From: Pseudomonas sp. 2FG
GTDB lineage: Bacteria > Pseudomonadota > Gammaproteobacteria > Pseudomonadales > Pseudomonadaceae
Assembly: GCF_005502935.1 (NCBI RefSeq)
Contig: NZ_SCMP01000004.1
Coordinates: forward strand, 186,001 to 250,000
Direction of reading: 5' to 3'
DNA: 64,000 nucleotides
Shown: positions 48,515 through 59,571 of the stretch, piece by piece
Position numbering within the stretch: the first letter of the stretch is position 1
How the letters are laid out: each line of letters opens with the position of its first letter
Program-made: the position numbers and the translations under genes
The notes under the pieces: generated by a model
What the model was told of the DNA's origin: nothing
Databases searched by the model: none
Seen by the model: the letters and a program-made list of their open reading frames with translations, nothing else

Positions 48515-51500
48515 ATGAAAATCCGCCAGAACAAACTCCACCGCTTGGCCCTCAGCACGCTTTCCAGCTTGTTGATTCTCAGTGCAGCGAATAGCTATGC
48601 CGACGATACCGAAATCTTCTTCGGCGGCCCGGCGATCGACGACAGCGTCCGCCCCAATGTGCTGTTCATCCTCGACAACTCCGGCTCCATGGCCTGGCGT
48701 ACCGACAGCAACAGCAGCCCCTCCGGCAGCGAAAAGTCGCGAATGCAGATCCTCAAGGAGTCCTTCTCCACCATCATCAACAATGCCGGCGCCATCAACG
48801 CCGGGATCATGGTGCTGAACGAACGCAGTGCCTACAACAACACCCGCATGGTCTACCCGGTCAGCAATATCGACGCCCCGCTACCCAGTTCGGTGCAGCA
48901 GGTTGCCAGCACCCCGCAGATTCTGGTCAGTGGCGATGACGCCACCCAGAGTTCTTTGGTCAGTACCGCTGTAATCGGCGACACCAGCTTAGTGATGGGA
49001 AATATTTCCACTCCCATTCTGGTCGGCACCACCAACACCAATACCCTGCGGAATGATGGCTCGTACTTTCTCACCAGCACCGGTTATGCCTGCGCCAACA
49101 ACCCAGCAACGCTCACGCCTCCGGCAGGGAGACCGAGCGTCAACTGTCCAACCGGTGTGATCACCACAAGCAACCTGCGCAACAGTAGCGCAGGAAAGAC
49201 CTCACTGTTTCACTTCCGTGGCCTCAGCCAGCCAGCCAACTACACCATCACCAGTGCGTACCTGGAGTTGGTGCCGACCAACAGCCAAAACAGCAACAAA
49301 CCAACCCTCAATATCCGCATCGAGCGCTCGAAAACTCCGGCCGCCCTGGATGACAGCGGCCTATTGAGCCCCGCTGGCAATCCCCGCAACTTCATCACTG
49401 GCTCGGCAACTGCCAGCAGTTGGACGAATGGGGCACCCGCGCGAGTTGATATCACCAGCATGCTGCTTGATCTTCAAAATGACGATGCAAACCCGATCGG
49501 GGATCTTCTGCTCAGCTTCCGTGCCACCTCGAGCACTCGTGACTACATCTTCAATGCCCAAGGTGCCACCAGCTCGCTCATGCCCCGCATCGTGGTCAAC
49601 TACCAGCAACCAAGCACTCAGATCGAGTCACGTACCGGTGGCCTGCGCTTCCAGAATGTCGGCATTCCGCAAGGCGCCACAGTCCAGTCTGCTTATCTAT
49701 CCTTCGCCCCGGCAGCCAGCAATAGCGACCCGATCCGTTTCGACGTTCAGGCTGAAAAAGTTGCCGATGCGGCAACTTTTACTAACAGCACCAACATGAC
49801 GGCGCGAGTCAAGACCACTGCTGTAACTGGCTGGGATGCTCCCGCCTGGATCAATGACTCCCCCCCCGAGCATGTGCAGGGTCCAGATGTCAAAGCCCAA
49901 GTGCAGGAAGTAGTCAATCTGGCCGGCTGGTGCGGCAATAACTCCATGGCCTTCTATCTGGACCCCACATCTGGTAGCGGCTCACGCACCGCACACAGCA
50001 TCGATGGCGCGCCAGGCTTGCAACCGACCCTGACTGTTACCTACACGGGTGGCTCCGGTGGCTGCCTGAACCCGATCATCGAGGCCAGCGTCATTGACCC
50101 GAAAAATGACGCCTACGAGGACAGCAACGGCAACATGAGCCTTGGCGCTAACACTCTGCCGGTGACTACAACCAGCTTTGCCGCGCGCTACGAGGGCGTC
50201 CCCATCAGACAGGGCGCAACCATTCTAGATGCCCAGGTCATACTGACACCCGCAAACACCATTGCCAACCCGACTGTCAACTCGAACGTGCGCTTCGAGA
50301 ACACAGACAACTCCGTCCCCATGACCGCTACATCTAACAACATAAGTAACCGCTCGGATACTGCCGACAATTATTGCACCATCAACAACTGGGTTGCCGG
50401 CACGCCCTTCACCTGCAGCCAGAGCGGCATCAAAACAGGCCTGCAAAGCGTCATCAATCGTGCCGGCTGGGCGCCTGGTAACGCCCTGCTGGTGTCCTTG
50501 CGCCAGGGCAGTGCCAGCAGCCTGCTTGCCCAAGCTTACGAGACCAACCCGGCTCAATCCGTCAAGCTGCGCATCAAGATCGCCAGCGGCGGCCTGGCCA
50601 GCAGTACCTATACCGTACGCCAGCATCTCAATGCCCTGGTGCAGTCCATGAACGCCAGCGGCGTCACCCCCATAGTGCCCACCTACTACGAGACCGCGCA
50701 GTACCTGCGCGGCGAGCGCAGCGGGTATGCCAGCCCCATCATCAGCGCCTGCCAGACCACCCACGTGGTGCTGCTGACCGATGGCCAGGCAAATGGCTCT
50801 TCCAGCGCATCGCAGAGCGGTATTGGCACCTGGGCAGGCAGCTGCACAGGCGATGCGAGCGCCACTAGCGAGCAGTGCGGCAGAACCCTGGCTACCTGGC
50901 TGGGCGACACCGACCAGTCCGGCTTCGATGGCGACAACTTCATCACCACCCACACCATCGGCTTCGCCCTGGGCGCACTGGCACCCAACACAGCACCGCA
51001 GACCTTCCTCGACGACCTCGCCGCCAACGGTGAAGGCTCCGCCTATACCGCCGACAACGCCAGCGAGCTGAGCCAGGCCTTCAGCCAGATCCTGCAGAAT
51101 GTGCTGAGCACCGACACCACCTTCGTCAGCCCTGGCGCCGCCGTAAACCAGTTCAACCGCCGGAGCAACAAGAACGAGGTGTACTTCGCCCTGTTCAAAC
51201 CCTCGGAAACCAACCGCTGGGTCGGTAATCTGAAGCGCTATGCCCTCAACAGCGGCTCAGGTGACATCATCCTCGATGCCGACAATGTCGGCGCCGTCGA
51301 CTCGACCACCGGTTTCTTCAAGAGCAGCGCCCGCAGTTTCTGGAGCAACCCAGCTGATGGCAACAACACGGCGCTCGGTGGTGTTGCCAGCCAGCTACCC
51401 GCTGCCGCCAGCCGCAAGGCCTTCACCTATATCGGCACCTCACCCGCCACCCCGGCCAATCTCAACAGCGCCACAAATCGCCTGGAAGATGCCAACGCAG

Positions 51501-53209
51501 CCATCACCACCGGCCTCTTGGGGGCTGCCGATGCGACCGAGCGCACCGAGCTGATCAACTGGATTCGCGGCCTGAATACCGATGGCAGTGCCCGCAAGGC
51601 TGTCGGCGACCCACTGCATTCGATTCCACGACTGGTCACCTATGAGTGCACAGAATTCACCGACAGCAGCCTGACCCAGTGCAAGACTGAAGACCAGAGC
51701 GCCTTTGTCGGCACCAACGAGGGCTTCGTGCATGCCTTCGACACCAACACCGGGGCCGAACAGCTGGCGTTTATGCCACAAGAGCTGCTCAGCAACATCA
51801 AGGACCTGAAGGCCAATGCCCGCTCGACCTCACTGGCTCCACGCAAGTACGGCATGGACAACACCGTTGCCGTCTGGGTCAACGATGCCAACCGGAACGG
51901 CGTGATCTACGGCGGCCGCGACCCCAGTTCCACCAGTTCGCCGCCAGCCAGCCTGAGTGGTCTGAACAGCGGGGAGTTTGTCTACGCCTATGCCACCATG
52001 GGCCGCGGCGGACGCAGCCTCTATGCCCTGGATGTCACCAACCGCGACAACCCGAAAATGCTCTGGTTCAAGGACAGCAGCAGCGCCGGCTTCTCGCGCC
52101 TGGGTCAGACCTGGTCGACGCCGGTGGTTACCAAGATTGACGTCAACGGCACAGAGACGCCTGTTCTGATGTTCACCGGTGGTTATGACGACAATCAGGA
52201 CGACGTCAACGCCCGCACTGCCGATGTCATGGGCAATGCCATCTATATAGTTAACGCCAAAACCGGCGCCTTGATCTGGTCCGCCAGTAGCGCCAGCGGC
52301 CATACCCAGCAACTAAACAAGATGCTCTACAGCATGCCGAGCAGCCTGCGGGTCATCGATATCGACCGCGACGGCCTCGCCGACCAGTTCTTCGCGACCG
52401 ACATGGGCGGTCAGGTCTGGCGCTTCTTCATCAACAACGGCAATGCCGCCAGCAGCCTGGTCAGCCCTCTGGACAGCGGATCCGGCAGCACTGCTGACGG
52501 CGTGTTTGCCAGCGTCATTCCGGCCGATACCGGTAGCGAGACCCCAGCCCAGCTGGAGTCCAAACTCCGGCGTTTCTACAACGAACCCAGCGTTGCCCTG
52601 CTGACCGTTGCCGGAAGCAAGACCCTGGCGGTCAGCGTCGGCTCCGGCTATCGCGGCCACCCACTGGATACCGGCACTGAGGATCGCTTTTATTCCTTCC
52701 GCACGCCTATCCTCTACAGCAATGCCGCCCATACGATCTTGACGGAAAGCAATCTGTATGACGCCACCAACAATTTGATCCAAGGTGGCAGTGCTGCGGA
52801 GAAAGCAGCTGCGGCCAGTGCGTTCGCCAGCTCACCGGGCGGTTGGTATATCCGTCTGAATGATGATGGTGAAAAGGTTCTGTCGGACGCCATCACCTTT
52901 TCCGGCAAGCTGTTCTTCAACACCTATGAGCCGACCGCCGCCAGCAACTCCTGCCAGGCCGTTCTAGGCATCGGCCGCGCTTACGCGGTCAACCTCTACG
53001 ATGCCACTCCAGCTGCACAGAACGCTGACGGTACCCCGGGTTCACGTTTCAGCCTGCTGAAAACTGGCGGCATCCCGCCTGAACCCATCGTACTTTTCCC
53101 GGATGCCGGCTCTGGCCAATCAAAAAAACCCGTTGTGTGCACCGGCACCAAGTGCACTGAAGAGAGCTCAGTTCCCCCCGGATCATCCTACTGGATTGAC
53201 GAGAGCTAA
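48515..53209 (+). CDS. pilY1: PilY1 tip adhesin with enlarged, module-containing VWA domain
   Basis: A 1564-residue protein; the P. aeruginosa reference is about 1160, so this one is enlarged. A signal peptide ends near residue 29. The von Willebrand A domain has its MIDAS motif at 54-58 (DNSGS) and starts normally, but is interrupted at about 130-695. The inserted part has three related beta-rich modules, about 222-365, 366-512 and 530-690, each with an AYLxxxP-like strand, a GW or GD segment, and a closing LxxxY strand. VWA resumes at about 700 (LLTDGQANG at 753-761) and ends near 865. The C-terminal half is the PilC-type beta-propeller, with a calcium loop DIDRDGLAD at 1282-1290. It helps extend pili, adhere and sense surfaces. 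Confidence 0.92.
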   Translation: MKIRQNKLHRLALSTLSSLLILSAANSYADDTEIFFGGPAIDDSVRPNVLFILDNSGSMAWRTDSNSSPSGSEKSRMQILKESFSTIINNAGAINAGIMVLNERSAYNNTRMVYPVSNIDAPLPSSVQQVASTPQILVSGDDATQSSLVSTAVIGDTSLVMGNISTPILVGTTNTNTLRNDGSYFLTSTGYACANNPATLTPPAGRPSVNCPTGVITTSNLRNSSAGKTSLFHFRGLSQPANYTITSAYLELVPTNSQNSNKPTLNIRIERSKTPAALDDSGLLSPAGNPRNFITGSATASSWTNGAPARVDITSMLLDLQNDDANPIGDLLLSFRATSSTRDYIFNAQGATSSLMPRIVVNYQQPSTQIESRTGGLRFQNVGIPQGATVQSAYLSFAPAASNSDPIRFDVQAEKVADAATFTNSTNMTARVKTTAVTGWDAPAWINDSPPEHVQGPDVKAQVQEVVNLAGWCGNNSMAFYLDPTSGSGSRTAHSIDGAPGLQPTLTVTYTGGSGGCLNPIIEASVIDPKNDAYEDSNGNMSLGANTLPVTTTSFAARYEGVPIRQGATILDAQVILTPANTIANPTVNSNVRFENTDNSVPMTATSNNISNRSDTADNYCTINNWVAGTPFTCSQSGIKTGLQSVINRAGWAPGNALLVSLRQGSASSLLAQAYETNPAQSVKLRIKIASGGLASSTYTVRQHLNALVQSMNASGVTPIVPTYYETAQYLRGERSGYASPIISACQTTHVVLLTDGQANGSSSASQSGIGTWAGSCTGDASATSEQCGRTLATWLGDTDQSGFDGDNFITTHTIGFALGALAPNTAPQTFLDDLAANGEGSAYTADNASELSQAFSQILQNVLSTDTTFVSPGAAVNQFNRRSNKNEVYFALFKPSETNRWVGNLKRYALNSGSGDIILDADNVGAVDSTTGFFKSSARSFWSNPADGNNTALGGVASQLPAAASRKAFTYIGTSPATPANLNSATNRLEDANAAITTGLLGAADATERTELINWIRGLNTDGSARKAVGDPLHSIPRLVTYECTEFTDSSLTQCKTEDQSAFVGTNEGFVHAFDTNTGAEQLAFMPQELLSNIKDLKANARSTSLAPRKYGMDNTVAVWVNDANRNGVIYGGRDPSSTSSPPASLSGLNSGEFVYAYATMGRGGRSLYALDVTNRDNPKMLWFKDSSSAGFSRLGQTWSTPVVTKIDVNGTETPVLMFTGGYDDNQDDVNARTADVMGNAIYIVNAKTGALIWSASSASGHTQQLNKMLYSMPSSLRVIDIDRDGLADQFFATDMGGQVWRFFINNGNAASSLVSPLDSGSGSTADGVFASVIPADTGSETPAQLESKLRRFYNEPSVALLTVAGSKTLAVSVGSGYRGHPLDTGTEDRFYSFRTPILYSNAAHTILTESNLYDATNNLIQGGSAAEKAAAASAFASSPGGWYIRLNDDGEKVLSDAITFSGKLFFNTYEPTAASNSCQAVLGIGRAYAVNLYDATPAAQNADGTPGSRFSLLKTGGIPPEPIVLFPDAGSGQSKKPVVCTGTKCTEESSVPPGSSYWIDES

Positions 53210-53214
53210 TACCC

Positions 53215-53655
53215 ATGCCACGACAGAGCCAAGGCTTTACCCTGATCGAACTGATGATCACCATGGTGGTGGTCGGCATCCTCGCCGCCATAGCTATTCC
53301 CAGCTACCAGGGCTATGTGCGGCGCACCGCCTGTGAGGACGCCAAGGGCGCCCTCACAGGTCTGGCCAATGCGATGGAGCGTTATAGAGCCCAGCGGGGC
53401 GATTATTTACAGGCTGCGGCAGGCCAGGCCGATACTGGCGCACCTGCAATATTCGCCACCCAAAGCCCGATCGAGGGCACGCCACAATTCAACCTGACTA
53501 TTGATCAAGCCACTGCCAGCACCTACACCGTAAAAGCTAACCCTATAGCTGGCAGTCTCTTGGCCGGCCAAGGTGATCTCACTCTGACTTCCGCTGGAAT
53601 TCGCGCGGGTAGTGCTCCGCTGGGAGTGATGTGGGGAAGTTGCCGAGGCATATAA
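53215..53655 (+). CDS. pilE: Minor pilin PilE
   Basis: A 146-residue minor prepilin with leader ending SQG and mature [24 protein letters not shown], Glu at +5. CEDAKGALTGLANAMERYRAQRGDY is typical of PilE. It has two cysteines, C42 or so and one near the end (GSCRGI). It starts six bases after pilY1; no pilY2 gene lies between. Terminator at 53661 ends the operon. Confidence 0.92.
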   Translation: MPRQSQGFTLIELMITMVVVGILAAIAIPSYQGYVRRTACEDAKGALTGLANAMERYRAQRGDYLQAAAGQADTGAPAIFATQSPIEGTPQFNLTIDQATASTYTVKANPIAGSLLAGQGDLTLTSAGIRAGSAPLGVMWGSCRGI

Positions 53656-53660
53656 GCGAC

Positions 53661-53690
53661 AACGGGGCCATATGGGCCCCGTTCTTTTTT
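53661..53690 (+). terminator. Rho-independent terminator of the minor pilin operon
   Basis: AACGGGGCC and GGCCCCGTT form a nine-base-pair stem, followed by CTTTTTT. It begins five bases after the pilE stop and lies before convergent ispH. Confidence 0.88.
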
Positions 53691-53705
53691 ATCCGACTCG
53701 CATTT

Positions 53706-54650
53706 CTACAACGCCTTGACCCGCAACTCCTTCGGCATCGAGAAGGTCACATTCTCCGGCCGCCCATCCAGTTCCTCCGCACCAATCGCCCCCCACTCAC
53801 GCAAGCGCTCCACCACGCCGCGCACCAGCACCTCGGGGGCCGAGGCGCCGGCGGTGATACCAATACTCTGGCAATCGTCGAACCAGCTGCGCTGCAAATC
53901 CTCGGCGCCATCGATCAGATAGGCCGGCGTCCCCAGACGCTCGGAAAGCTCGCGCAGGCGATTGGAGTTGGAGCTGTTCGGGCTACCCACCACCAGCACC
54001 ACATCACACTCCGCTGCCAGCTGTTTGACCGCATCCTGGCGGTTCTGGGTGGCGTAGCAGATGTCGTCCTTGCGTGGGCCGCCGATGCTGGGGAACTTGC
54101 TGCGCAGGGCGTCGATGACGCGGCTGGTGTCATCCATCGACAAGGTGGTCTGGGTGACGAAGGCCAAGGTCTCAGGATTGCGCACCTGTAAGCGCTCGAC
54201 ATCCGCCTCGTCTTCCACCAGGTAGATGGCGCCGCCGTTGCCGGCATCGTACTGACCCATGGTGCCTTCCACTTCGGGATGGCCGGCGTGGCCGATGAGG
54301 ATGCATTCACGGCCGTCGCGGCTGTAGCGAGCCACCTCGATATGCACCTTAGTCACCAGCGGGCAGGTGGCATCGAATACCTTGAGGCCACGCTGCTCGG
54401 CTTCCTGGCGCACCGCCTGGGACACGCCATGGGCGCTGAAGATGACGATGACGTTGTCCGGCACCTGCTCCAGCTCTTCGACGAACACGGCGCCACGCGC
54501 ACGCAGATCCTCGACCACGAACTTGTTGTGCACCACTTCATGGCGCACGTAGATCGGCGGACCGAAGACTTCCAGGGCGCGGTTGACGATTTCGATCGCG
54601 CGGTCGACCCCGGCACAGAAGCCACGGGGGTTGGCGAGTTTGATTTGCAT
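53706..54650 (-). CDS. ispH: 4-hydroxy-3-methylbut-2-enyl diphosphate reductase IspH (LytB)
   Basis: A 314-residue [4Fe-4S] enzyme, the last step of the MEP isoprenoid pathway, giving IPP and DMAPP. Cluster cysteines are in [24 protein letters not shown] and [17 protein letters not shown] [14 protein letters not shown]. Conserved [26 protein letters not shown] and [13 protein letters not shown] confirm it. ATG 54650 fits the usual [10 protein letters not shown] start. It is the last gene of the ribF-ileS-lspA-fkpB-ispH operon. Confidence 0.97.
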   Translation of the reverse strand: MQIKLANPRGFCAGVDRAIEIVNRALEVFGPPIYVRHEVVHNKFVVEDLRARGAVFVEELEQVPDNVIVIFSAHGVSQAVRQEAEQRGLKVFDATCPLVTKVHIEVARYSRDGRECILIGHAGHPEVEGTMGQYDAGNGGAIYLVEDEADVERLQVRNPETLAFVTQTTLSMDDTSRVIDALRSKFPSIGGPRKDDICYATQNRQDAVKQLAAECDVVLVVGSPNSSNSNRLRELSERLGTPAYLIDGAEDLQRSWFDDCQSIGITAGASAPEVLVRGVVERLREWGAIGAEELDGRPENVTFSMPKELRVKAL

Positions 54651-54706
54651 GGGTGTTTCCCTCATCCGCCCCTACGGGCCACTTGCTCCCGAAGGGAGAA
54701 GGAAAG

Positions 54707-55159
54707 TTAGACCGGTTTGACCTCGATGATCTCAACCTGAAAACTCAGGGTCTTGCCGGCCAGCGGGTGATTGAAGTCGATGGTCACCTGGGCAGCATCG
54801 AAAGCTTTGACCACGCCTGGCAACTCGGTGTTCGCGGCGTCATTGAAGATCACCAGCAAGCCTTCGGACAGCTCCATATCCTGAAACTGCGCGCGCGGCA
54901 TCACCTGCACATTCTGTGGGTTGAGCTGGCCAAAGCCGCGCTCCGGCTCGACCTGCAGGGTGCGTTTGTCGCCCGCCTTGAGACCGAACAAGGCGGCCTC
55001 GAAACCCGGCAGCAGGTTGCCGTCGCCGACCCTGAAGGTGGCGGGTTGCTTATCAAAGGTACTGTCCACGACTTCGCCCGAGTCGAGGTTCAGGGCGAAG
55101 TGCAGGGTAACTTCCTTGTCCGGACCAATACGCTGCTCAGTGACGAGAGTCTCAGTCAT
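54707..55159 (-). CDS. fkpB: FKBP-type peptidyl-prolyl isomerase (SlpA/FkpB)
   Basis: A 150-residue SlyD-like FKBP isomerase. The FKBP core is KEVTLHFALNLDSGEVVDSTFDK, with GDGNLLPGFEAALFGLKAGD and FNHPLAGKTLSFQVEI on either side of the IF-type insert. It lacks the metal-binding histidine tail of SlyD. The first eight bases overlap the end of lspA. ATG 55159 was chosen since the open frame upstream is within lspA. Confidence 0.92.
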   Translation of the reverse strand: MTETLVTEQRIGPDKEVTLHFALNLDSGEVVDSTFDKQPATFRVGDGNLLPGFEAALFGLKAGDKRTLQVEPERGFGQLNPQNVQVMPRAQFQDMELSEGLLVIFNDAANTELPGVVKAFDAAQVTIDFNHPLAGKTLSFQVEIIEVKPV

Positions 55160-55661
55160 GGGCGGGTTCTCCGGATTTCTTAGTTTTGAACATATCCAGG
55201 GCCAGCAGGATGGCGCCGAGCGTGATTGCGCTATCGGCGATGTTGAACGCCGGGAAGTACCAGCGGTTCTGCCAATGCACCAGGATGAAATCGACCACAT
55301 GGCCGAGCATGACGCGGTCATACAGATTGCCCAGCGCACCGCCCAGCACCAACGCCAGGGCGATGGCCAGCCAGGTTTCTTCGACCTTCAGGCGCTTGAG
55401 CCAGACCACCAGAACCGCACTGACACCTAGGGCGATCAGCGCGAACAGCCAGCGCTGCCAGCCCGAGCTGTCCGCCAGGAAGCTGAACGCCGCGCCGGTG
55501 TTGTACGCCAGCGTCCAGCTGAAGTAATCCGGGATCACCACGATTTGCTGGTGCAGGGTCAAGGCGCCCTCGAAATAGAACTTGCTCGCCTGATCCAGCA
55601 CGAACACCAGCACGCTCAGCCACAGCCAGGCCAAGCGTCCGAAACGGCTAGCCTCAGGCAT
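55152..55661 (-). CDS. lspA: Lipoprotein signal peptidase LspA
   Basis: A 169-residue membrane aspartyl protease that cleaves prolipoproteins after lipidation. Catalytic aspartates lie in [23 protein letters not shown] and [14 protein letters not shown]. Four membrane segments are apparent (about 9-27, 62-80, 90-110, 133-157). [12 protein letters not shown] is the conserved N-terminal motif. Its first eight bases overlap the ileS 3' end. Confidence 0.96.
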   Translation of the reverse strand: MPEASRFGRLAWLWLSVLVFVLDQASKFYFEGALTLHQQIVVIPDYFSWTLAYNTGAAFSFLADSSGWQRWLFALIALGVSAVLVVWLKRLKVEETWLAIALALVLGGALGNLYDRVMLGHVVDFILVHWQNRWYFPAFNIADSAITLGAILLALDMFKTKKSGEPAHD

Positions 55662-58485
55662 AGTGACGCACCTCACCGGCACCGCCGATGTTGTCGACGC
55701 AGCGACCGCAGATTTCCGGATGCTCCGGGTTGACCCCGACATCCTCACGGTGATGCCAGCAGCGGCCGCACTTGGCGTGGCTGGATTTCACCACCTTGAG
55801 CTTGAGGCCGGAAACCTCGGTCTCCACCGCGTCAGCCGGCGCACTCGGCAGCGGCGCAACACTGGCCGTCGAGGTGATCAGCACGAAGCGCAGCTCGTTG
55901 CCGAGTTTGGCCAGGTCGGCGACCAACGCCTCTTCGGCATACAGCGTGACTTCGGCCTGCAGGTTGCCACCTATGGCTTTAGCCGCGCGGAGGTTTTCCA
56001 GCTCCTTGTTCACCGCCACTTTAACGGCCATGACCCGCTCCCAGAACGCCCGGTCCAGCGCGATACCTTCCGGCAGCTCGCTCAAGCCCTGGTACCAGGT
56101 ATTCAGCATCACCGACTCATTACGCGCGCCCGGCAGGTACTGCCAGAGTTCATCGGCAGTAAAGGACAGGATCGGCGCAATCCAGCGCACCAGTGCTTCG
56201 GCGATATGGAACAGCGCCGTCTGGCAGGAACGCCGTGCGGTGCTATCCGCCGCGGTGGTGTACTGGCGGTCCTTGATGATGTCGAGGTAGAAACCGCCCA
56301 ATTCCTGGACGCAGAAATTGTGCACCTTCTGGTAAACGTTCCAGAAGCGGTACTCGCCGTAAGCCTCTTCCAGCTCGCGTTGCAGCAGCAGGGCGCGATC
56401 CACCGCCCAGCGATCCAGCGCCAGCATGTCTTCGGCCGGCAGCAGGTGCTGAGCCGGATCGAAGCCGCTCAGGTTGGAGAGCAGGAAGCGTGCGGTGTTG
56501 CGGATACGCCGGTAGGCATCGGCGCTGCGCTGCAGGATCTGCTGCGAGACCGCCATCTCCCCGGAGTAGTCGGTCGCGGAAACCCACAGGCGCAAGATGT
56601 CGGCACCCAAGGTGTCGGTGACTTGCTGCGGCGCGATCACGTTGCCCATCGACTTGGACATCTTGCGACCGTTCTCATCGACGGTGAACCCGTGGGTGAG
56701 CAGTTCGCGATAAGGCGCGTGGCCGTCGATGGCACAACCGGTGAGCAGGGACGAATGGAACCAGCCACGGTGCTGGTCCGAACCTTCCAGGTACAGGTCC
56801 GCACGCGGCCCACTCTCGTGGCCCAGCGCGTGCGAGCCGCGCAGCACGTGCCAATGGGTGGTACCGGAATCGAACCAGACGTCCAGGGTGTCGCTGATCT
56901 TGTCGTAGTGGGCGGCCTCGGCACCGAGCAGTTCGGCCGCATCCAGCTTGAACCAGGCCTCGATGCCATCCCGCTCCACGCGCTGGGCGACCTTCTCCAT
57001 CAGCTCGACGGTATCCGGATGCAGATCGCCGCTTTCCTTATGCAGGAAGAACGGGATCGGCACGCCCCAGTTACGTTGGCGCGAAATGCACCAGTCCGGC
57101 CGGCCGGCGATCATGCCGTGCAGGCGCGCCTGGCCCCAGGCCGGTACGAAATCGGTTTGCTCGATGCCGGTCAGCGCCCGCTCACGCAGGGTGGCGCCTG
57201 CGGTCGGTTGCTTGTCCATGCCGACGAACCACTGCGCCGTGGCGCGGTAGATCAGCGGAGTCTTGTGGCGCCAGCAGTGCATATAGCTGTGGCTGATGGT
57301 TTCGGTGTGCAGCAGGCTGCCCACTTCGGCGAGTTTGTCGACGATGTTCGGGTTGGCCTTCCAGATGAACTGGCCACCGAAGAACGGCAGCGACTCGACA
57401 TACACACCGTTGCTTTGCACCGGGTTGAAGATGTCGTCGTTGACCATGCCGTAGCGCTTACAGGTGTGGAAGTCGTCCTCACCGTAGGCAGGCGAGGAAT
57501 GGACCACGCCAGTGCCTGCGCCCAACTCGACGTATTCCGCCAGGTAAACCGGCGACAGGCGCTCGTAGAAGGGGTGGCTGAAGTTGATCAGTTCCAGGGC
57601 TTCGCCTTTCGCGGTGGCGAGCACCGAACCTTCCAGCTGGTAACGCTGCAGGCAGGATTCGACCAGCTCCTCAGCCAGCAGTAGCAGCTTGTCGCCCACA
57701 TCCACCAAGGCATAGTCGAACTCCGGGTGCAGGTTCAGCGCCTGGTTGGCCGGGATGGTCCAGGGCGTGGTGGTCCAGATCACGATGGATGCCGGCTTAG
57801 GCAGCGCGGCCAGGCCAAAAGCGGCGGCCAGCTTGGCGTCATCGGCGCACGGGAAGGCCACATCGATGGTCGCGGACTTCTTGTCGGCGTACTCGACCTC
57901 TGCTTCAGCCAAGGCCGAGCCACAGTCGAAGCACCAGTTCACCGGTTTCAAACCCTTGAAGACGAAACCGCCCTTGACCATTTCCGCCAGGGCCCGGATC
58001 TCACCGGCCTCGTTGGTGAAGTCCATGGTTTTGTAAGGGTTGCTCCAGTCACCCAGCACACCCAGGCGGATGAAGTCGGCTTTCTGCCCCTCGATCTGCT
58101 CGCTCGCGTAGGCACGGCACAGTTCGCGGGTCTTGTCCGCGGACAGGTGCTTGCCGTGGGTCACTTCGACTTTGTGCTCGATCGGCAAGCCGTGGCAATC
58201 CCAACCCGGCACGTACGGCGCATCGAAGCCCGACAGGGTTTTCGAACGGGTGATGATGTCCTTGAGAATCTTGTTGACCGCATGACCGATGTGAATATTG
58301 CCATTGGCGTAGGGCGGACCATCGTGCAGCACGAACTTCGGACGATCCTTACCAAGCTCCCGCAGTTTCTGGTACAGGCCAATGCTGTCCCAGCTCTGCA
58401 GGATTTGCGGCTCGCGCTGCGGCAGGCCGGCCTTCATCGGGAAGGCGGTGTCCGGGAGGTTTAGCGTGGCTTTGTAGTCGGTCAT
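55654..58485 (-). CDS. ileS: Isoleucyl-tRNA synthetase
   Basis: A 943-residue class I aminoacyl-tRNA synthetase. The HIGH motif is in [16 protein letters not shown] and the KMSKS motif in [12 protein letters not shown]. The editing (CP1) domain occupies about residues 190-420, including [13 protein letters not shown] and the [13 protein letters not shown] loop. The C-terminal zinc finger has C-x2-C pairs in [11 protein letters not shown] and [12 protein letters not shown] 58485 fits [17 protein letters not shown]. It is coupled to lspA by an eight-base overlap and follows ribF by ten bases. Confidence 0.98.
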   Translation of the reverse strand: MTDYKATLNLPDTAFPMKAGLPQREPQILQSWDSIGLYQKLRELGKDRPKFVLHDGPPYANGNIHIGHAVNKILKDIITRSKTLSGFDAPYVPGWDCHGLPIEHKVEVTHGKHLSADKTRELCRAYASEQIEGQKADFIRLGVLGDWSNPYKTMDFTNEAGEIRALAEMVKGGFVFKGLKPVNWCFDCGSALAEAEVEYADKKSATIDVAFPCADDAKLAAAFGLAALPKPASIVIWTTTPWTIPANQALNLHPEFDYALVDVGDKLLLLAEELVESCLQRYQLEGSVLATAKGEALELINFSHPFYERLSPVYLAEYVELGAGTGVVHSSPAYGEDDFHTCKRYGMVNDDIFNPVQSNGVYVESLPFFGGQFIWKANPNIVDKLAEVGSLLHTETISHSYMHCWRHKTPLIYRATAQWFVGMDKQPTAGATLRERALTGIEQTDFVPAWGQARLHGMIAGRPDWCISRQRNWGVPIPFFLHKESGDLHPDTVELMEKVAQRVERDGIEAWFKLDAAELLGAEAAHYDKISDTLDVWFDSGTTHWHVLRGSHALGHESGPRADLYLEGSDQHRGWFHSSLLTGCAIDGHAPYRELLTHGFTVDENGRKMSKSMGNVIAPQQVTDTLGADILRLWVSATDYSGEMAVSQQILQRSADAYRRIRNTARFLLSNLSGFDPAQHLLPAEDMLALDRWAVDRALLLQRELEEAYGEYRFWNVYQKVHNFCVQELGGFYLDIIKDRQYTTAADSTARRSCQTALFHIAEALVRWIAPILSFTADELWQYLPGARNESVMLNTWYQGLSELPEGIALDRAFWERVMAVKVAVNKELENLRAAKAIGGNLQAEVTLYAEEALVADLAKLGNELRFVLITSTASVAPLPSAPADAVETEVSGLKLKVVKSSHAKCGRCWHHREDVGVNPEHPEICGRCVDNIGGAGEVRHYA

Positions 58486-58495
58486 CTCAGGCTCT

Positions 58496-59434
58496 TCACT
58501 TAAGCGGTTGGCCCTGCCAATGGGCACGGGCGGCGGCGACATCCGCGTCTATCGCCGACTTCAGCGCCTCCAGGGAGGCGAAACGCTGCTCATCACGCAG
58601 CTTATGGTGGAATGCCACCGTCAAACGCCGGCCATAAATATCACCGGAAAAATCTAATAAATGCACTTCCAGATGGGCACGACCGTCGCCCTCCACCGTG
58701 GGCCGCACGCCGATATTCGCGACACCCGGACAGCGCTGCCCGTCCAGCTCGGTGCTGACCAGATAAACCCCGGTCAGCGGCACCCGACGGCGCTTGAGTT
58801 GCACGTTCGCCGTTGGCGTACCCAACTGGCGGCCGAGCTTTTGCCCATGCAACACCCGTCCGACGATCTGGAATGGCCGCCCCAGCAAGCGCTCCGCCAG
58901 CGGAAAATCCGCCGCTGCCAGCGCCTCACGCACCCGCGTACTGCTGACCCGCTGCCCATCGACCTCGACGGTCGCCGCCGCTTCCACGCTGAACCCCTCG
59001 GCCGCACCGGCTTGCAGCAAAAACTCAAAATCACCCGCACGATCACAACCGAAGCGGAAATCGTCACCGACCTCCAGATGCTGCACGCCAAGCCCTTCCA
59101 CCAACACGGCGTGGACGAACTCGGCGGCACTCAACTCGCGCAGGCGAGGGTTGAACGACAGACACAGCACCCGGTCGACCCCTTCGGCGGCGAACAGCGC
59201 CAACTTGTCACGCAGACGCGCCAAACGCGCCGGCGCCAGGTCAGGGGCGAAGTACTCACGGGGCTGTGGCTCAAAAATCACCACACAGCTGGGCACGCCC
59301 AACTCGACCGCGCGCTCGCGCAGACGCGCCAGGATGGCCTGATGGCCGCGGTGCACGCCGTCAAAATTGCCGATGGTGGCAACACAGCCCCGATGCTGGG
59401 GCCGCAAGTTGTGGAGGCCTCGAACCAGCTGCAT
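58496..59434 (-). CDS. ribF: Bifunctional riboflavin kinase/FMN adenylyltransferase
   Basis: A 312-residue enzyme making FMN and then FAD. The N-terminal nucleotidyltransferase domain has the HxGH-type motif [14 protein letters not shown] and [31 protein letters not shown] and VSSTRVR link to the flavokinase domain, which has [13 protein letters not shown] and [15 protein letters not shown] 59434 is the usual start (MQLVRGL). The murJ stop lies 138 bases upstream (59572), so the operon probably starts with ribF or murJ. Confidence 0.96.
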   Translation of the reverse strand: MQLVRGLHNLRPQHRGCVATIGNFDGVHRGHQAILARLRERAVELGVPSCVVIFEPQPREYFAPDLAPARLARLRDKLALFAAEGVDRVLCLSFNPRLRELSAAEFVHAVLVEGLGVQHLEVGDDFRFGCDRAGDFEFLLQAGAAEGFSVEAAATVEVDGQRVSSTRVREALAAADFPLAERLLGRPFQIVGRVLHGQKLGRQLGTPTANVQLKRRRVPLTGVYLVSTELDGQRCPGVANIGVRPTVEGDGRAHLEVHLLDFSGDIYGRRLTVAFHHKLRDEQRFASLEALKSAIDADVAAARAHWQGQPLK

Positions 59435-59571
59435 AGGACGCTTCTTGCTCACAAAGTGGTCGATTATACGCACACCCGGCGCCAGACAACAGGCGACAGG
59501 CCTAGCAGGAGCGACGGACGCCTGGGGCGAAAAAGCGAGAGCCGGTATCCGCGAGCGCCAGCCGCCCCGAA

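Noticed and set aside
55663..57684. 673-codon plus-strand frame opposite ileS
   Set aside because: Antisense shadow; ileS carries HIGH, KMSKS and a zinc finger.
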